NCBI GenBank assembly: GCA_003988855.1
Contig: QYAI01000186.1
Location: forward strand, 1 to 44,038
Length of the DNA: 44,038 bases
Direction: 5' to 3'
Source: Arachnopeziza araneosa
Lineage: Eukaryota > Ascomycota > Leotiomycetes > Helotiales > Arachnopezizaceae
The notes under the pieces are model-generated. The model was given only the letters and a program-made list of their open reading frames with translations. It had not been told where the DNA came from and did no database searches. Positions within the stretch are counted from its first letter, which is position 1. Each line of letters starts with the position of its first letter. Below are positions 9,034-19,695 of this stretch, in pieces. Made by a program: the position numbers and the translations under genes.

Positions 9034-10779
9034 ATGGCAACCACAGACCCTCTCCGGTCTGGCGTGGCTGTCCTCCCTGCGGTCTTCGATGACCGACACA
9101 AAGGCCTGTTTACAGGCAATGCCACTCCTGGTGGTCCCACGATGACGGTGTTGTTGATGTTGGCCGCGATTTTGGACTGCGTAAGCTATAGGCCATCACC
9201 TAGACTCTCAGCCCAACTAATCCTCCCTCCCAGCATATCGAGGAGTCAAATCGGAGAGTGATGGCCTCTTGCATGATCGGTGAGTTTCCTAGAAGTCACT
9301 TTCAATCCTTTAGGCTAACAGGACGAAGACAAGGAGGGCAAGATGATCGGGTTGCCAGAAGATGACGACAAATGGTCTGTCTCTTGGGGCCAATGCAAGA
9401 AGATCATTATCAAGCTTTGCCCTATCTTTCCCGAGATCCCAGACCAAGTTATCATGGCTGGAGAGATTCCATTCAAGCAATTGAGAGAGGCTGTGTTCAA
9501 GGGAAGACCTATCAACAGAAGAACCGGCTCAAGCCTCAGACCTTTAGACCCTCGCTTCTTCTCCAAGGCCCATCAAGTAGCTGTTGACGCAATGCTAAAG
9601 AAGTCAATTGCTTCTGTACCACGTCTCGCTAACAGATCTGACGATCCATCCAAAGTTGTCAAGGAAAGCATCTATGCCTTATTGGCCTATCCACCTAAGA
9701 AGGCGAAGAAGCCAAAGAAAAAAGGCAAGAAGTCCAAGGCAAAGAAGAACTTGAAGGATACGGATTTGGATGCCGAGGAGGTCGGATCAAACCACGATAT
9801 CATGACTCCGGCAGACTACAACAAGAGCGACCCTAACACCACTTCCCACAATACCAAGTCGGGCAACGAAGTCATGCCTTCTTCCGAGTTGAGCTTGAAC
9901 ACTGAGATTACTGATCCTACCATGTCCGAATTAACCAAGCACGCCATCACTTCCAGTGATTCCAACTTAGGTGGCGAGAACATCAGTTGCATCGATTTTG
10001 CTTTGAAGAATCTCAACCTCATCTCTGATACACTTGACTTAGTCAAAGAGAAATCTCCTTCTGCTGTCAATGAGTTGAACGCTGTCACTGCCTCTTCTGT
10101 CGAATCAAACTTGAAGGACCCATCCATTCCTTCCACCGACGACAAGTTGAAAGATGCAGCTATGCCTATTGTCGAGTCCCAGTTGGATACCTCAGCCACC
10201 GCTTCTAGCGAGCCTGATCTCAATGCGCCAGTTATACTTGCTAAGAAATCCAAGAAGAAGAGAAATTCTAAGAAGTCCAAGAAATCCGACATGGAAAACC
10301 TCAACGTCGATTCTCCCGATGATCATTTGAACAACGAGAATAGTTCTTCCATCAACCCATATCTGAGCAATAACAACCTCACTTCTTCTACATCCGATTT
10401 GCCTGACCTGGGCCTCGCTGCTTCTGGTTCCATCTCAAGCAACCTGTCCCTCCCCACTGAGAATGCAGACGCCGAGAAGATCAAGAGAATTCAAAAGATA
10501 CTACGATCCATCACAGCCGCCGCTAGAGAGAGCCAAGCTGCTCTGGCCTTTGAATCCTCTGCCCTAGATCCGTTAGCTAATTTTGATAAGGACCAATTTC
10601 CCAAGGTCGAAGATCCTTTTAGAATTCACGCTTCTATCAAGAGATATTTCCAGAACATCGTGGCCGAACCTCTCGATTTCATGAATATTCTGGCACTCCC
10701 TGAAGAAGTCCCGCTCGTTATGCTCTCGAACACGATCAACTTCATGTATCTCTGGAACCTTGATTGGGAGTTTGAATGA
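9034..10779 (+). CDS. Unknown Lys/Ser-rich protein, paralogue of the 12379 product
   Basis: ATG in a strong context (caccATGGca). Exons 9034-9180, 9234-9279 and 9329-10779 give about 547 aa. The second acceptor is placed at 9328 because it is in frame and 10 nt past the CTAAC branch. An N-terminal segment of ~170 aa carries VSWGQCKKIIIKLCPIFPEI, then PDQV. A basic patch (KKAKKPKKKGKKSKAKK) follows, then a long Ser/Asp/Asn-rich low-complexity middle with a second Lys cluster (KKSKKKRNSKKSKK), and a hydrophobic, conserved-looking C-terminus (FMNILALPEEVPLVML). The Lys clusters suggest nuclear or nucleolar location (inference). I recognise no family. Introns of phase 0 and phase 1, and the W.Q..[KR]I.I....P....DQV pattern, are shared with the gene at 12379. 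Confidence 0.7.
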
Positions 10780-12233
10780 CTGGGTTCTACGACATGTAGT
10801 CCCTTCTTTCTCTACAGGTGCTGGATGGAGTGTTATGGATGGATAGTTGTTCCTTTAAAGGTTTTGATTTCGAGATTCATGAGTTGTTTTCATGATTACA
10901 GTGAGAGATGACTATGATAATGTTATTACAAGGAAGAAATAGTGAAAGGGCAATCAAGCATACGGGAGATCCTGAGTAGACTATCACCTATGATAAAGAC
11001 TTGCAGATACGAATAGAAAATGAGTGTCAAATCATGCATGCTCCTGATAAAGAAATGTGTATCATGGCCCGGTTCTGTCTACCTCTTCTAAGCCCATCCT
11101 GTCGTTTGAATCTGCTAAAGAGCCAGCGACCTTCGCCTATTCCGATTAACCTTTTTCTTTTTCTTGGCACTAAGCTACAGCCGCGAATGAAAATCCTGAT
11201 ATTGTAAAGACATGCACTTTCCAATAGTTTCGCGCCAGAGCAATCCTGCAGCTATAGCCATACCTTTTTCTCTTCCAGAGTCCCAGACATTTTCCCTCAC
11301 AAGTCTAACCATCCAAATCGCGACTCTCCCGTCTACCCCAGTCATTCGGGTAAATCTCCTAATCGAGAGTAAATATTGACATGACTCCCACCGCCTTGAC
11401 AAGCCGATCCCACCCCATCGCCGCGAGTAAACTCCGGTCCGATATTTCGTCCCATCTTAAGCATCAGTGGTGTAACTGGCTCGCGTAGATTACCTATTTG
11501 AGTCTGAATGTAAATATGTTCGCACAATAATGAATATGAATAATCTCGCGACGCGACTGACTTTGACCATGAAAGATTTGATTCCCACACAATACAAAGC
11601 AAGATGGACAGAGCAATGATTCCAGAGACAGTGAAAGACTGAAAGATATAAAGAGAGATACTTTACAGAGCTTTGAACGTTCGCGACAGCATTGGGGAGC
11701 AGAACATCTTCAAAGCTGTCCATGAAATCGACCGCACCGTCGGTTTCGGTCTTCAGGTACAGCAACTCCAACACAATCTTAAGACTGAACACAACCAAGT
11801 TCTACACAGTTGCAGCTATTCATACATACTACAGCCCAAGTCTCAGAGCTAAGTACCATTCAAAGCTCAAGAAAAGATTCGAATATCGAGGTCTTCGTTA
11901 CCACTCAAGACAGGTCAGCCTCGAACCCACAATCCTTCTACGAAGTCAACTATCTCTCAACATCAATCCACTCGAAAAATCAACAAACTTTCAATCAGAA
12001 TCAACAACTTCGAAGACTGTGCTTAGGTTCAGCTTCTGAAGTCTCTCAGTACTCAAGAGACCCAATCCTCTGTCAGCTTTCAAGCCCGAATAATTGTCAA
12101 CGCTAATCAACTTGCAACTCTTGAGGTACTTCACAATACAACTTGAGGATTTCAGAGCTTCTCTGAGTCTCTACTCATTAACACAACTAACCACAATCGA
12201 TCTTGACGCAGACATTTCAACTCCAAACTAATT
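10780..12233. other. Intergenic region and leader of the 12379 gene
   Basis: No gene I can support. The last ~500 bp are CA/CT-rich (many caac, tcaa and aactcaa runs), like fungal promoter and leader sequence, and should belong to the 12379 gene. A minus-strand frame at 11692-11790 has good codon choice (LKTETDGAVDFMDSFEDVLL) but no workable start, splice partner or family; it is listed among the rejected items. Confidence 0.35.
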
Positions 12234-12352
12234 GTAAGTTGGCACCCCTCCAAACTCAACTCATCTCGACCCCAATCCCGCCACAAAATTTAAACCCATC
12301 CCAAGCACTAGCAAGCTCTTACTAATCACAACAATATCAAAGTGTTTTCTAG
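12234..12352 (+). other. Putative 5'UTR intron of the 12379 gene
   Basis: Donor GTAAGTTGGCACC at 12234, branch-like ttACTAATcac near 12320, acceptor gttttctag ending 12352, leaving 26 nt to the ATG. Size, position and donor sequence parallel the leader intron of the 9034 gene. Confidence 0.5.
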
Positions 12353-12378
12353 GAAAGCCCCAAGAATAGCTTATCAAA

Positions 12379-14278
12379 ATGGCTGACAAACCCAAGCACA
12401 CCGCCAACACAACCCAACGCCGTCGGCGCTCCAAATCAACCAAGCCACACCCTCATCCTAAAAATGCCAGCGCTAGCAAGGCCAAGACTCACAAGCAAGG
12501 CAAAGGCAAAGAAAAAGAAGCATCACGAATCCCAACTCCAAAGGGTTGGGAAAGGGGCCGAAGGCAGACGAGAACCGATATCTGGGTCAAGTCACAGGCC
12601 GAGAAGAGATTAAGAACGCCTTTACCTGTCGTGGAAGCTCATGTTTCCATCGGTCCTTCGAGGAATGATATCTGTTTCTTTGCGGAGTTTATGATTGGTG
12701 TGAGTCGATTATTCCCTTTCCTTTACCATTACTTCAGATTTTCTTTGGTCGTCCTTTCATCAAGGCCCTTCTTGTTTTGTCCATGGGACTCAAGTTGTAA
12801 CTATTAGTTGTAGTTAGGAACAGAGATGAAGATGATCGATGCTGATACAGAATTGTCATAGTTTCTAAGACATCTTAATACTGAATGGGTCCAACTTTTC
12901 TTGGAGATTGATGGCATTGGAGAAGGTATGATGGCTCCTCTTTCTTTGTTAGCTTGTCTTCCTTTGCGGCCTAATGCTCGTTCTTTTTGGCAACCCGAGA
13001 ATCAGCACGAATCTTTATTTCACCTACATTTCTACTCAACTGCACTCAGCAAAGCTAACCACAACATCAGAAGTCACATTCGACTACATAATCCTAGGCG
13101 ATGACCCCTATCTCAAGACTGAGTCCTGGAAGACGGTCTACGTAACTTGGAACCAGCTCCAACGTATCCGCATTCGAGTCCACGAACTGCCGCATTGGGT
13201 ATCCGATCAAGTACTGCTTATGCATTGCAACCTGCTACTTCGACGTTTTAGGGAGGATGGTATCAGAGCTACTAGTAGATGGGTTTGGCATCCAAATGAT
13301 CGAGTTCTCTTGAAGAAGTTCTTGAAGGCAAAGATTGAGTTTTATGTTGGCAATGAAGGTGAAGAAGTCATCTGGGATGGTAATGAACGAGTTGTTGAGA
13401 GTGATATGACTGCTGATGATGGACCGAATATTCAGCTTCCTTTGATCAACAAGGCTTTGGCCGAGATTGATATTTCGGATGATGATGCTTCTACCGATAG
13501 TGATGCCACTATTAGACCATCTATATTCTTGCGGAAGAATGACGTGACGGATAGCGCACCAAAGATTAGTGGCGCAGCCGTGCCATATAGGCCAGTTGCC
13601 ATCAGGAATACAGCCGCTAAACAAGGAGGTCCCGAGGCGAAAAGATTTCATTTCGGAAAGGAACGTTTCTGGGAAATTAATCCGGTCGTGGACAGTCATC
13701 AAGACGAAAGCGAAATAGTTGTTGAGAAACCAATGGCCTGGAAACAAATTGCAACCTTCGACAATAGCCCAGCTATCAAGCGTGCAGCATTGGCCGAGAA
13801 GTATAAAGTGATCGAGAATAGCACGCATGTCGAAAATGGCTTGGGTATTGAGAATTTGTGCTTGGATAATGGTGTGGTCAATGCTAAGTGTGTACCAACG
13901 AAGGATAGTACGGCCTCTCCGCACAGCGAAGCTTTCAACAAGAGTGGTTTCGAAGAGGATTCCAATGATGCGAAGAATGACAAAGGGGCCAAAAGTAGCA
14001 AGAGCATAAAAAAGCTCGAGATCATTTGGGAAGAAGCAGCCGCCCAAAGTGATATCATGAAGGCCTTGACCACCATGCCAATGGTCGAAATTGAAGGATT
14101 TTGCGGTTGTTTTGATCGGTGTGCGCTCAACAAGAACGTTGATCCAGAAACGGAAACTGAAGTGTCCTTTCCAATTAGAGAGCGCATGAGGATTACGAGC
14201 AGGAATTACCAGTCGGACCACTCACCAGATCGATTTCTGCTCAAAGAGAGGCAGATACTAGGAAGTCGCAGGAGTTGA
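12379..14278 (+). CDS. Unknown protein, paralogue of the 9034 product
   Basis: Exons 12379-12699, 12862-12925 and 13071-14278 give about 530 aa. Introns are phase 0 (donor GTGAGT) and phase 1 (donor GTATGA, acceptor catcag), matching the phases in the 9034 gene. The first ~75 residues are basic (RRRRSKSTKP, KGKGKEKE). A folded-looking core follows (HLNTEWVQLFLEIDGIGE, then TVYVTWNQLQRIRIRVHELP and SDQVLLMHCN), with an acidic/Ser low-complexity half after that. The pattern V.W.Q...I.I.....P....DQV and the downstream Arg/Lys helix align with the other protein. No family known to me. Nuclear location is possible from the basic N-terminus (inference). Confidence 0.7.
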
Positions 14279-14564
14279 TGGCAGCATGGAGATCTAGGCA
14301 TTAGATGCATGATTCTTGTAGGATAGTACTTTGCTTTGTGGATCAATGGCGACCTCAAAGTGATCAATGACAAAATAACTCGATTATGCGTAGTCGTCCT
14401 ATGGCTGCTATTCACGAGAGGCTTCAAGATGGTGAAGTCCTCCCTTCGCGTGTAGGAGGTAAGCGAGTTTCTAGTTTTGCACACACTTTCTCTATTCTCG
14501 CGACGGTGATTAAAATCAACACCATCAACTTTTCATCACACCAAGTAAATACTCTAAACTCGAC

Positions 14565-16239
14565 ATGGATGACGAATTTTGGAACCCGAGTCGTGCCGAC
14601 GGACAGGCGCCAGCTTCGATGGCTACTGGCATATTTGCCAAGAAGCCGGTCTCCAGTACAACAATCGCCTACACCTATGATGAAGATGATGAAGAATCCG
14701 GGTCTTCGAGCTCCGAGCAATCGGCGCCATCTACCCCTTCTCCTGCTGCCAGAGTTCAATTCATCTCTGTTGCTCGCAATCAAGAGAATAAAAACCCTTC
14801 TATTCTTCCAAGTGTCCAAATTCCACCCATACCCACTATTGACACCGAGAATGGCGATCAAAAGAATGCTCAAAATCCGGCCCCGCCAGGATCTCGAGCT
14901 CCATCAGCACCAAGTATTTCTGCTGACGATGATTATGAGCGCTACATCGGACCTACCAAGGAAGATTTGTTGGTACGTATACTTTCGACCTCCTCTGATA
15001 CTCGAAATAGCCATGGATCATGCAAACTAACTCATTCCTAGCTGTTGAACGATCATTTGCAAATGGTATCTATCTATTAGCCTCACGCAATTCTAAACAC
15101 AGCTAACTGTTACAGTGCATTACCATCAACGAGCTACGAGACTTCATCGGTATGTAGTCTTCACGTTGAATTGGTCTGCAAGAAACTAACCTAAGCTAGA
15201 ACCTGATCAGAGACAGCAAGCTAAGATGTTCAGTGCTGTTAAGAAAATGTCTGCAGATCCGGAAGCCACTGAATTTAGAAAGGTTACAGTCCAGATGATC
15301 TTGGCTTCCATATTGGTGTACAAGAACCCTTTGCCACCTTATGCTTATAGATTGCAATTAGCAGAGCGACACCTCCGGTACTGTGAGAGGATAATACAAA
15401 AAGTGACCCACTTCCGCTATCTCAAGGGACTTACGCGAGAGGATCAACATGCATGGACTTCTCTGGAAGTTCGTTACGGCCACCTTTTAGGACTTGTCAG
15501 AGTCGCTAGAGCTTTTCGAAAACGCAGAGCTGAAAATGTCGACTTGTTCGGTGCATTCAGTAGAGCTTCTAACGCTCTCGGTGAGATTGACGATGAAAGA
15601 AAGAAGACAAAGGACTTGTCGGAACATCCAGATTGGTTCAATATGAGAGGAATCATCAACGAGGCTTTGGAAACCACTGGCAATGTCGGTTTGTATGTTC
15701 TAGACTGTCCTTGCGAGGGATGTGCTAGCACCACAGATAGTCCTGAATTGTCGAAAAACGATTTCGACAATGAAGAGAGACTCAGCACTGTTGTTTGTGG
15801 GGAATCAGATATCGACAATGGCGAGGAGGCCAACACCGTCGCTGGTCAACAATGTGGCTTCGACAATGAGGCAGGAGCATACGGCTTTGAGACTCCAAAA
15901 TCCGAGAGGATTCACGACGTTGTTCCTCAACAATCGAGTATCGACAATGAGAGCGTCAAGAATCTCCCACCATTGCAAGATCCCATCTTCGACAATCTCA
16001 TTCGGGCCGCCTCCACTCCGGAGCGACGCAATTCCGTTGCCCGGGAGTACTTTGTCCAGCAGGTGATGGAGTTTCAGGATCATCCCTCCGAAACCATGAT
16101 CGAGCACTTCTGTTCCTGGAGCAATGAAGAATTGAGCTCCATTTTCGCCAGCAAGTTACGCTTCCAGGATATGATTTCAGAGCTAACCTGGACCATGGCT
16201 GATCCCGTAGAGGGAGATGATGCTTTGGGTCTGCATTAA
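14565..16239 (+). CDS. Unknown acidic/Ser-Pro-rich protein with FDNE-type repeats
   Basis: Four exons: 14565-14972, 15042-15065 (24 nt), 15116-15149 (34 nt) and 15200-16239; about 501 aa. All three introns (50-69 nt) have GT...AG ends and keep the frame (junction peptides LLLLNDHLQM, FIEPDQRQQ). The N-terminus is disordered and Ser/Pro-rich. Residues ~150-300 look helical and folded (VQMILASILVYKNPLPPYAY, LAERHLRYCERIIQKV). After that, five or six short units end in [FI]DN[EG] at intervals of 17-30 residues. The two micro-exons make this gene easy to mis-annotate. It follows the two paralogues in the same orientation but shows no clear similarity to them. Function unknown. Confidence 0.7.
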
Positions 16240-16916
16240 GAATGTACAAACAGAAGTACCGCGCGCTGGGTAGTCATACGGTCTATTATCCAAGATCACT
16301 TTGTGTGCATTACAGTTGGTGGGATGGTTTCACTCTCGGTCAATCTGCACTTTAGCAGTTACTGCATAGTCTGTGTTAAGAATTAATTAAGGATACATGA
16401 GGTAGACCAGAGTAGTAATGTAAAGATATAAACGAAATTTCTTCTCCATTCAAGTGAAGTTGATGCCCTTCCGTACAGAAAACTCCTATCTAAAAATGAA
16501 CTAACCAGTTTTCCCAAAGTCGATCCCGCATTCGGACTTTCTTCTTCCTTCTTTCTGGCTTCCCAATCTCATTTATTGTGATATCTGAGTTGGTGGTGTT
16601 TGTCAAATTGAATGTCGATTCACCCTATCGACTTTTGTTTCCATATAACAGGTATAGGTCAGGTTCACAAAGATAGCAGGTAAGTCGGGGCTGCATTGTC
16701 TATGGACTTGTGCAACGTTGAAGCTTTGAAGTTTGGAAATGCTTGTCCCCATCAAAATTCCTGAAAGAGCTCCCACTGTCGACGAATGTATTCGACATTC
16801 ACATTTCGTAGATAGCTAGTGGAGCGTGTTATATTTGGCTCAAGAAAGAGGTTGAAAATTATTGTAGATGTGTTGTATTTGCTCAGAAGTTGAGTGGCAT
16901 TGATATTGTTAAAATA
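16240..16916. other. Convergent intergenic region, nothing recognised
   Basis: This lies between the 3' ends of the 14565 gene and the minus-strand HET gene. It presumably holds both 3'UTRs. No RNA gene, repeat or coding remnant was seen. Confidence 0.4.
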
Positions 16917-18959
16917 TCAGTGAAAGATGAACGTGGCGTTCGGAGGTGCTCCCAATCTTTCAAAAGTCCTGATTTCGCCGTGATGAACCTGGCACTCACC
17001 AATAATGGTGAGGTGTTGATCGCCGTCGTTCTCTTCTTTTCCAACTGGTCGACAGACATAAATCTTCGGCGAGCCGTTCAATACACAAAGTTTATCACCC
17101 TTTTGAGCACAATCCGGAACTATTCCGAAAGGTCCACTGTTTGAGGATAAAATACCAGCGAGATTCGTTATAGAACCATGACTATGAGTGCTGAATTTCA
17201 GGTCGAGGTGAGAAAGTCGCTTGCCTTCTAAGAATGCAGTATCCTTAAATAATTCATCCTGCTCCGAGTCCCCATCTTTACAACCAAATAAGTGTGTCCA
17301 TCCAAATATAAATAGGATTATAATGGCTATTGGAGAGGGGCATTTGTTTTTCTCAAGAAATTTGAGATGTGGGCCTGATGGATCATAATTGCGTGCGTAA
17401 AAGTCCCATACTAGATGCGCGTCTGGTTTCGTCAAATGAGTCGCATCAAATCCCAGCATCTTCAGTAACTCTGTATAAAGTTCGACCACAAAGGCTCCAA
17501 AACTCCGGTGGTTGTGAAATATAGCAGTTCTGATTAGAGCGGAGCTGTGTCTTGCTATTATTTCTTTCCAAGCATAGATTATATCTCCTTGAGGTTCATT
17601 GACATGCAATATTCTCTCACTTAATCCTAAAATATTTCCGAATTCCCATCCCTTGCAGACTAGTCGTGTTGGCGTGTAAGTCCAAGGCGTGAAAGATATC
17701 CCATTTTTGTAAATCAACAAGTTGCAATCAGAAAATTGCTTTGGAACAGGTACACCCGAATCGTGTAGTACAGACCAGTCCGGTGCCCACGAGGGTAGAT
17801 CTCGAGATTTGTGCACTGGTGTATTTGAATTATGTGGTAGATACCAGTCCGGACCCCACTCGGGTATTTCCACCAGGTTGTTTGCCGTCACACTATGTAC
17901 AGCTTGCTCTAGGACTTTAACTAATGCTCCTTGCCGAATCATGTATCGAGCCGCTTCAGCAAACACTTGAGCTTTGCTTAAGGTGTAATTCACATTCAGA
18001 GCTCTCGGGTCTTGGATATAATCGGATGCTAGACTTAGATGAGCAAAGACAAAGTCTCTCGAATCTGTAGCTCCTAGCCCACGCCGCAAAGATAGTAGAT
18101 CCAAAAGGGAATTGTATTGGCTAGCTTCGTCCCGAATTTTTGCGCTATATTGAAATCTGCATCGCCGAGCTTGCATTTCGTATAGCACTTTTGACTCATC
18201 CGTTTCCGGCTTTGGGTTGAGTGTTAGGCCTGGGTTTGTTTTGGGCGCAGTTGAACATTCGTCTTCTAAAGCGGCAGATATTTCACAGAATTCATCCCAT
18301 TTCATTCGATGTTTTCCACATTGCAGCCAAGGATCATGTGAGAGTACGAGTTCCTGGAAAACCCAAACTCGTGTGAACCAAGATCGGGACAAAATTTGGC
18401 TGCGCACAATACTCCAGATTGTCTGCAATTCCATGGGAGCTGAATTATGAAAATATTTCTTCTGGCCGGAAAGAGTTTTCTTCTTTTGATAGGACTGAAA
18501 CTTCTCGAATGCGAAATCTGTCTCCTTCGTTGGGAGACCAAGGTATATAACGGTATGATGTGCAATGCTATAAATGGCACCCATCTGCTGGACTTGTTTA
18601 CTCTTCTCGAAAATATCGACCTGATTAATACAAAGCGCATCTGCCCAGAGGCTTAAGACTCGTCCTGGCTCCTGTTCTCGTAAGTGGTAGAGAGCTGATG
18701 CTAGACTTTTGGTTATTTCTACTGGCTTTCCATCCACAGAAACGATCTCGGTGTCATTTGGGTCACCCCAGACGTAGGATAAGGCTGTGTAATGATCGAC
18801 AAGCTCTTGATCATATTGCGAGAGGGTTGTATGCTTGATAGAGCATTGTAAGGGAGTCGAATCATCGTGAGAGGGTTGCAGGAGGATCAATCGGATTGCA
18901 TCTTCTTCGGTAAGGGGCTCATATGGATAGACCGCGCATGCAGAAGGCGAAGAAGACAT
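16917..18959 (-). CDS. HET-domain (heterokaryon incompatibility) protein
   Basis: Intronless, 680 aa from the only in-frame ATG (18959; MSSSPSACAVYPYEPL). The HET domain occupies about residues 50-205. It shows YTALSYVWGDPND (57-69), LSLWADALCINQVD (102-115) with the following QQMGAIYSIAHHTVIYLG, and SRSWFTRVWVFQELVLS. The C-terminal region has the usual HET-family tail motif LTIIGECQVH and, oddly, a hydrophobic run PIAIIILFIFGWTHLFG that could be a membrane or buried segment. HET proteins trigger cell death on non-self fusion in Pezizomycotina; many lineage copies have no assigned partner. It is tail-to-head with the PHD/Zn2Cys6 gene on the same strand, 736 bp apart, and opens an accessory island. 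No frame damage is seen. Confidence 0.88.
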   Translation of the reverse strand: MSSSPSACAVYPYEPLTEEDAIRLILLQPSHDDSTPLQCSIKHTTLSQYDQELVDHYTALSYVWGDPNDTEIVSVDGKPVEITKSLASALYHLREQEPGRVLSLWADALCINQVDIFEKSKQVQQMGAIYSIAHHTVIYLGLPTKETDFAFEKFQSYQKKKTLSGQKKYFHNSAPMELQTIWSIVRSQILSRSWFTRVWVFQELVLSHDPWLQCGKHRMKWDEFCEISAALEDECSTAPKTNPGLTLNPKPETDESKVLYEMQARRCRFQYSAKIRDEASQYNSLLDLLSLRRGLGATDSRDFVFAHLSLASDYIQDPRALNVNYTLSKAQVFAEAARYMIRQGALVKVLEQAVHSVTANNLVEIPEWGPDWYLPHNSNTPVHKSRDLPSWAPDWSVLHDSGVPVPKQFSDCNLLIYKNGISFTPWTYTPTRLVCKGWEFGNILGLSERILHVNEPQGDIIYAWKEIIARHSSALIRTAIFHNHRSFGAFVVELYTELLKMLGFDATHLTKPDAHLVWDFYARNYDPSGPHLKFLEKNKCPSPIAIIILFIFGWTHLFGCKDGDSEQDELFKDTAFLEGKRLSHLDLKFSTHSHGSITNLAGILSSNSGPFGIVPDCAQKGDKLCVLNGSPKIYVCRPVGKEENDGDQHLTIIGECQVHHGEIRTFERLGAPPNATFIFH

Positions 18960-19695
18960 CGCTATTGAATGAGCAGCCTTGAACAGAAAAGAATGATTGC
19001 TGCACGACAAACCATAGATTTTCAAGCCAGGACAGCTTTTCTCTACGATTCTAAGGCAGCATAAGTACAGCCATTGATGCTTGAATGCTCAAGCTCACTC
19101 AGCAGCCTGAAACATGATTATGTAACACGAGTTGTAACCTTAGGCCTGAAGCCAAAATTCAGGCTACTCGTACATCGTGTACCGAGGCGGGCAAAACTCG
19201 TCTTCGCCGAACGAAAAAAATAAAAAAACCGCAAAATGTCAATTCTCGTCCTAGACAAGCACTTGAACCTTGATATGCGGAGCTCTTAGATACTCATCTT
19301 TTATTGTTTAGAGTTTATATCGACTTTAGTAGAGTAAAGATTATGATATTTGAGCTTCGACTTTACGATTTCCTGATGCTTTGGCAAAGACGAATTTTGA
19401 CCGCCTCGTACTGTGTATGTCAGCGAGGAGAGGAACCATGCCTATCATTTTTTTAAAAAAAAAGCTACAAACCAAGTCTTGATGCACAATCTTGCTTAGT
19501 TTAATTAGTGTTGTCAAATTCTTACATAAATTCTTCGCTGGAAACGAAAATTCCCACCATACGCGTTGCGACTCGTAGCTGAAATACATGCGCGGATATT
19601 TTCGCAGCAACTTCAGCAACAGTTATATATTTCGCATTCGGTGTACACAATTGCATCAATATAAATCGCAGCATCCAGAATAGCCCTTCAAACTA
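18960..19695. other. Intergenic: HET promoter and 3' flank of the PHD gene
   Basis: No gene seen. Contains a small inverted repeat (gcctgaa/ttcaggc, 19144-19164) and short A/T runs near 19205-19225 and 19448-19462. A 92-codon minus-strand frame at 19341-19619 has no recognisable features. Confidence 0.35.

Noticed and set aside
9322..9343. Acceptor aacag (9321) for the second intron of the 9034 gene
   Set aside because: It breaks frame with the preceding exon and lies directly on the CTAAC branch site; the acceptor at 9328 keeps frame and spacing.
11490..11798. Minus-strand frame with coding-like stretch LKTETDGAVDFMDSFEDVLL
   Set aside because: Good codon choice over ~35 codons, but no ATG upstream, the only neat donor/acceptor pair leaves a 28-nt intron (too short), and no family is recognised. 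It also overlaps the leader region of the plus-strand gene.
13235..14221. 328-codon minus-strand frame inside the 12379 gene
   Set aside because: Antisense shadow of a spliced plus-strand gene with supported introns; no domain in the translation.
19144..19164. Small inverted repeat gcctgaa/ttcaggc as a terminator
   Set aside because: A 7-bp stem is expected by chance, and hairpin terminators are not used by fungal RNA polymerase II.
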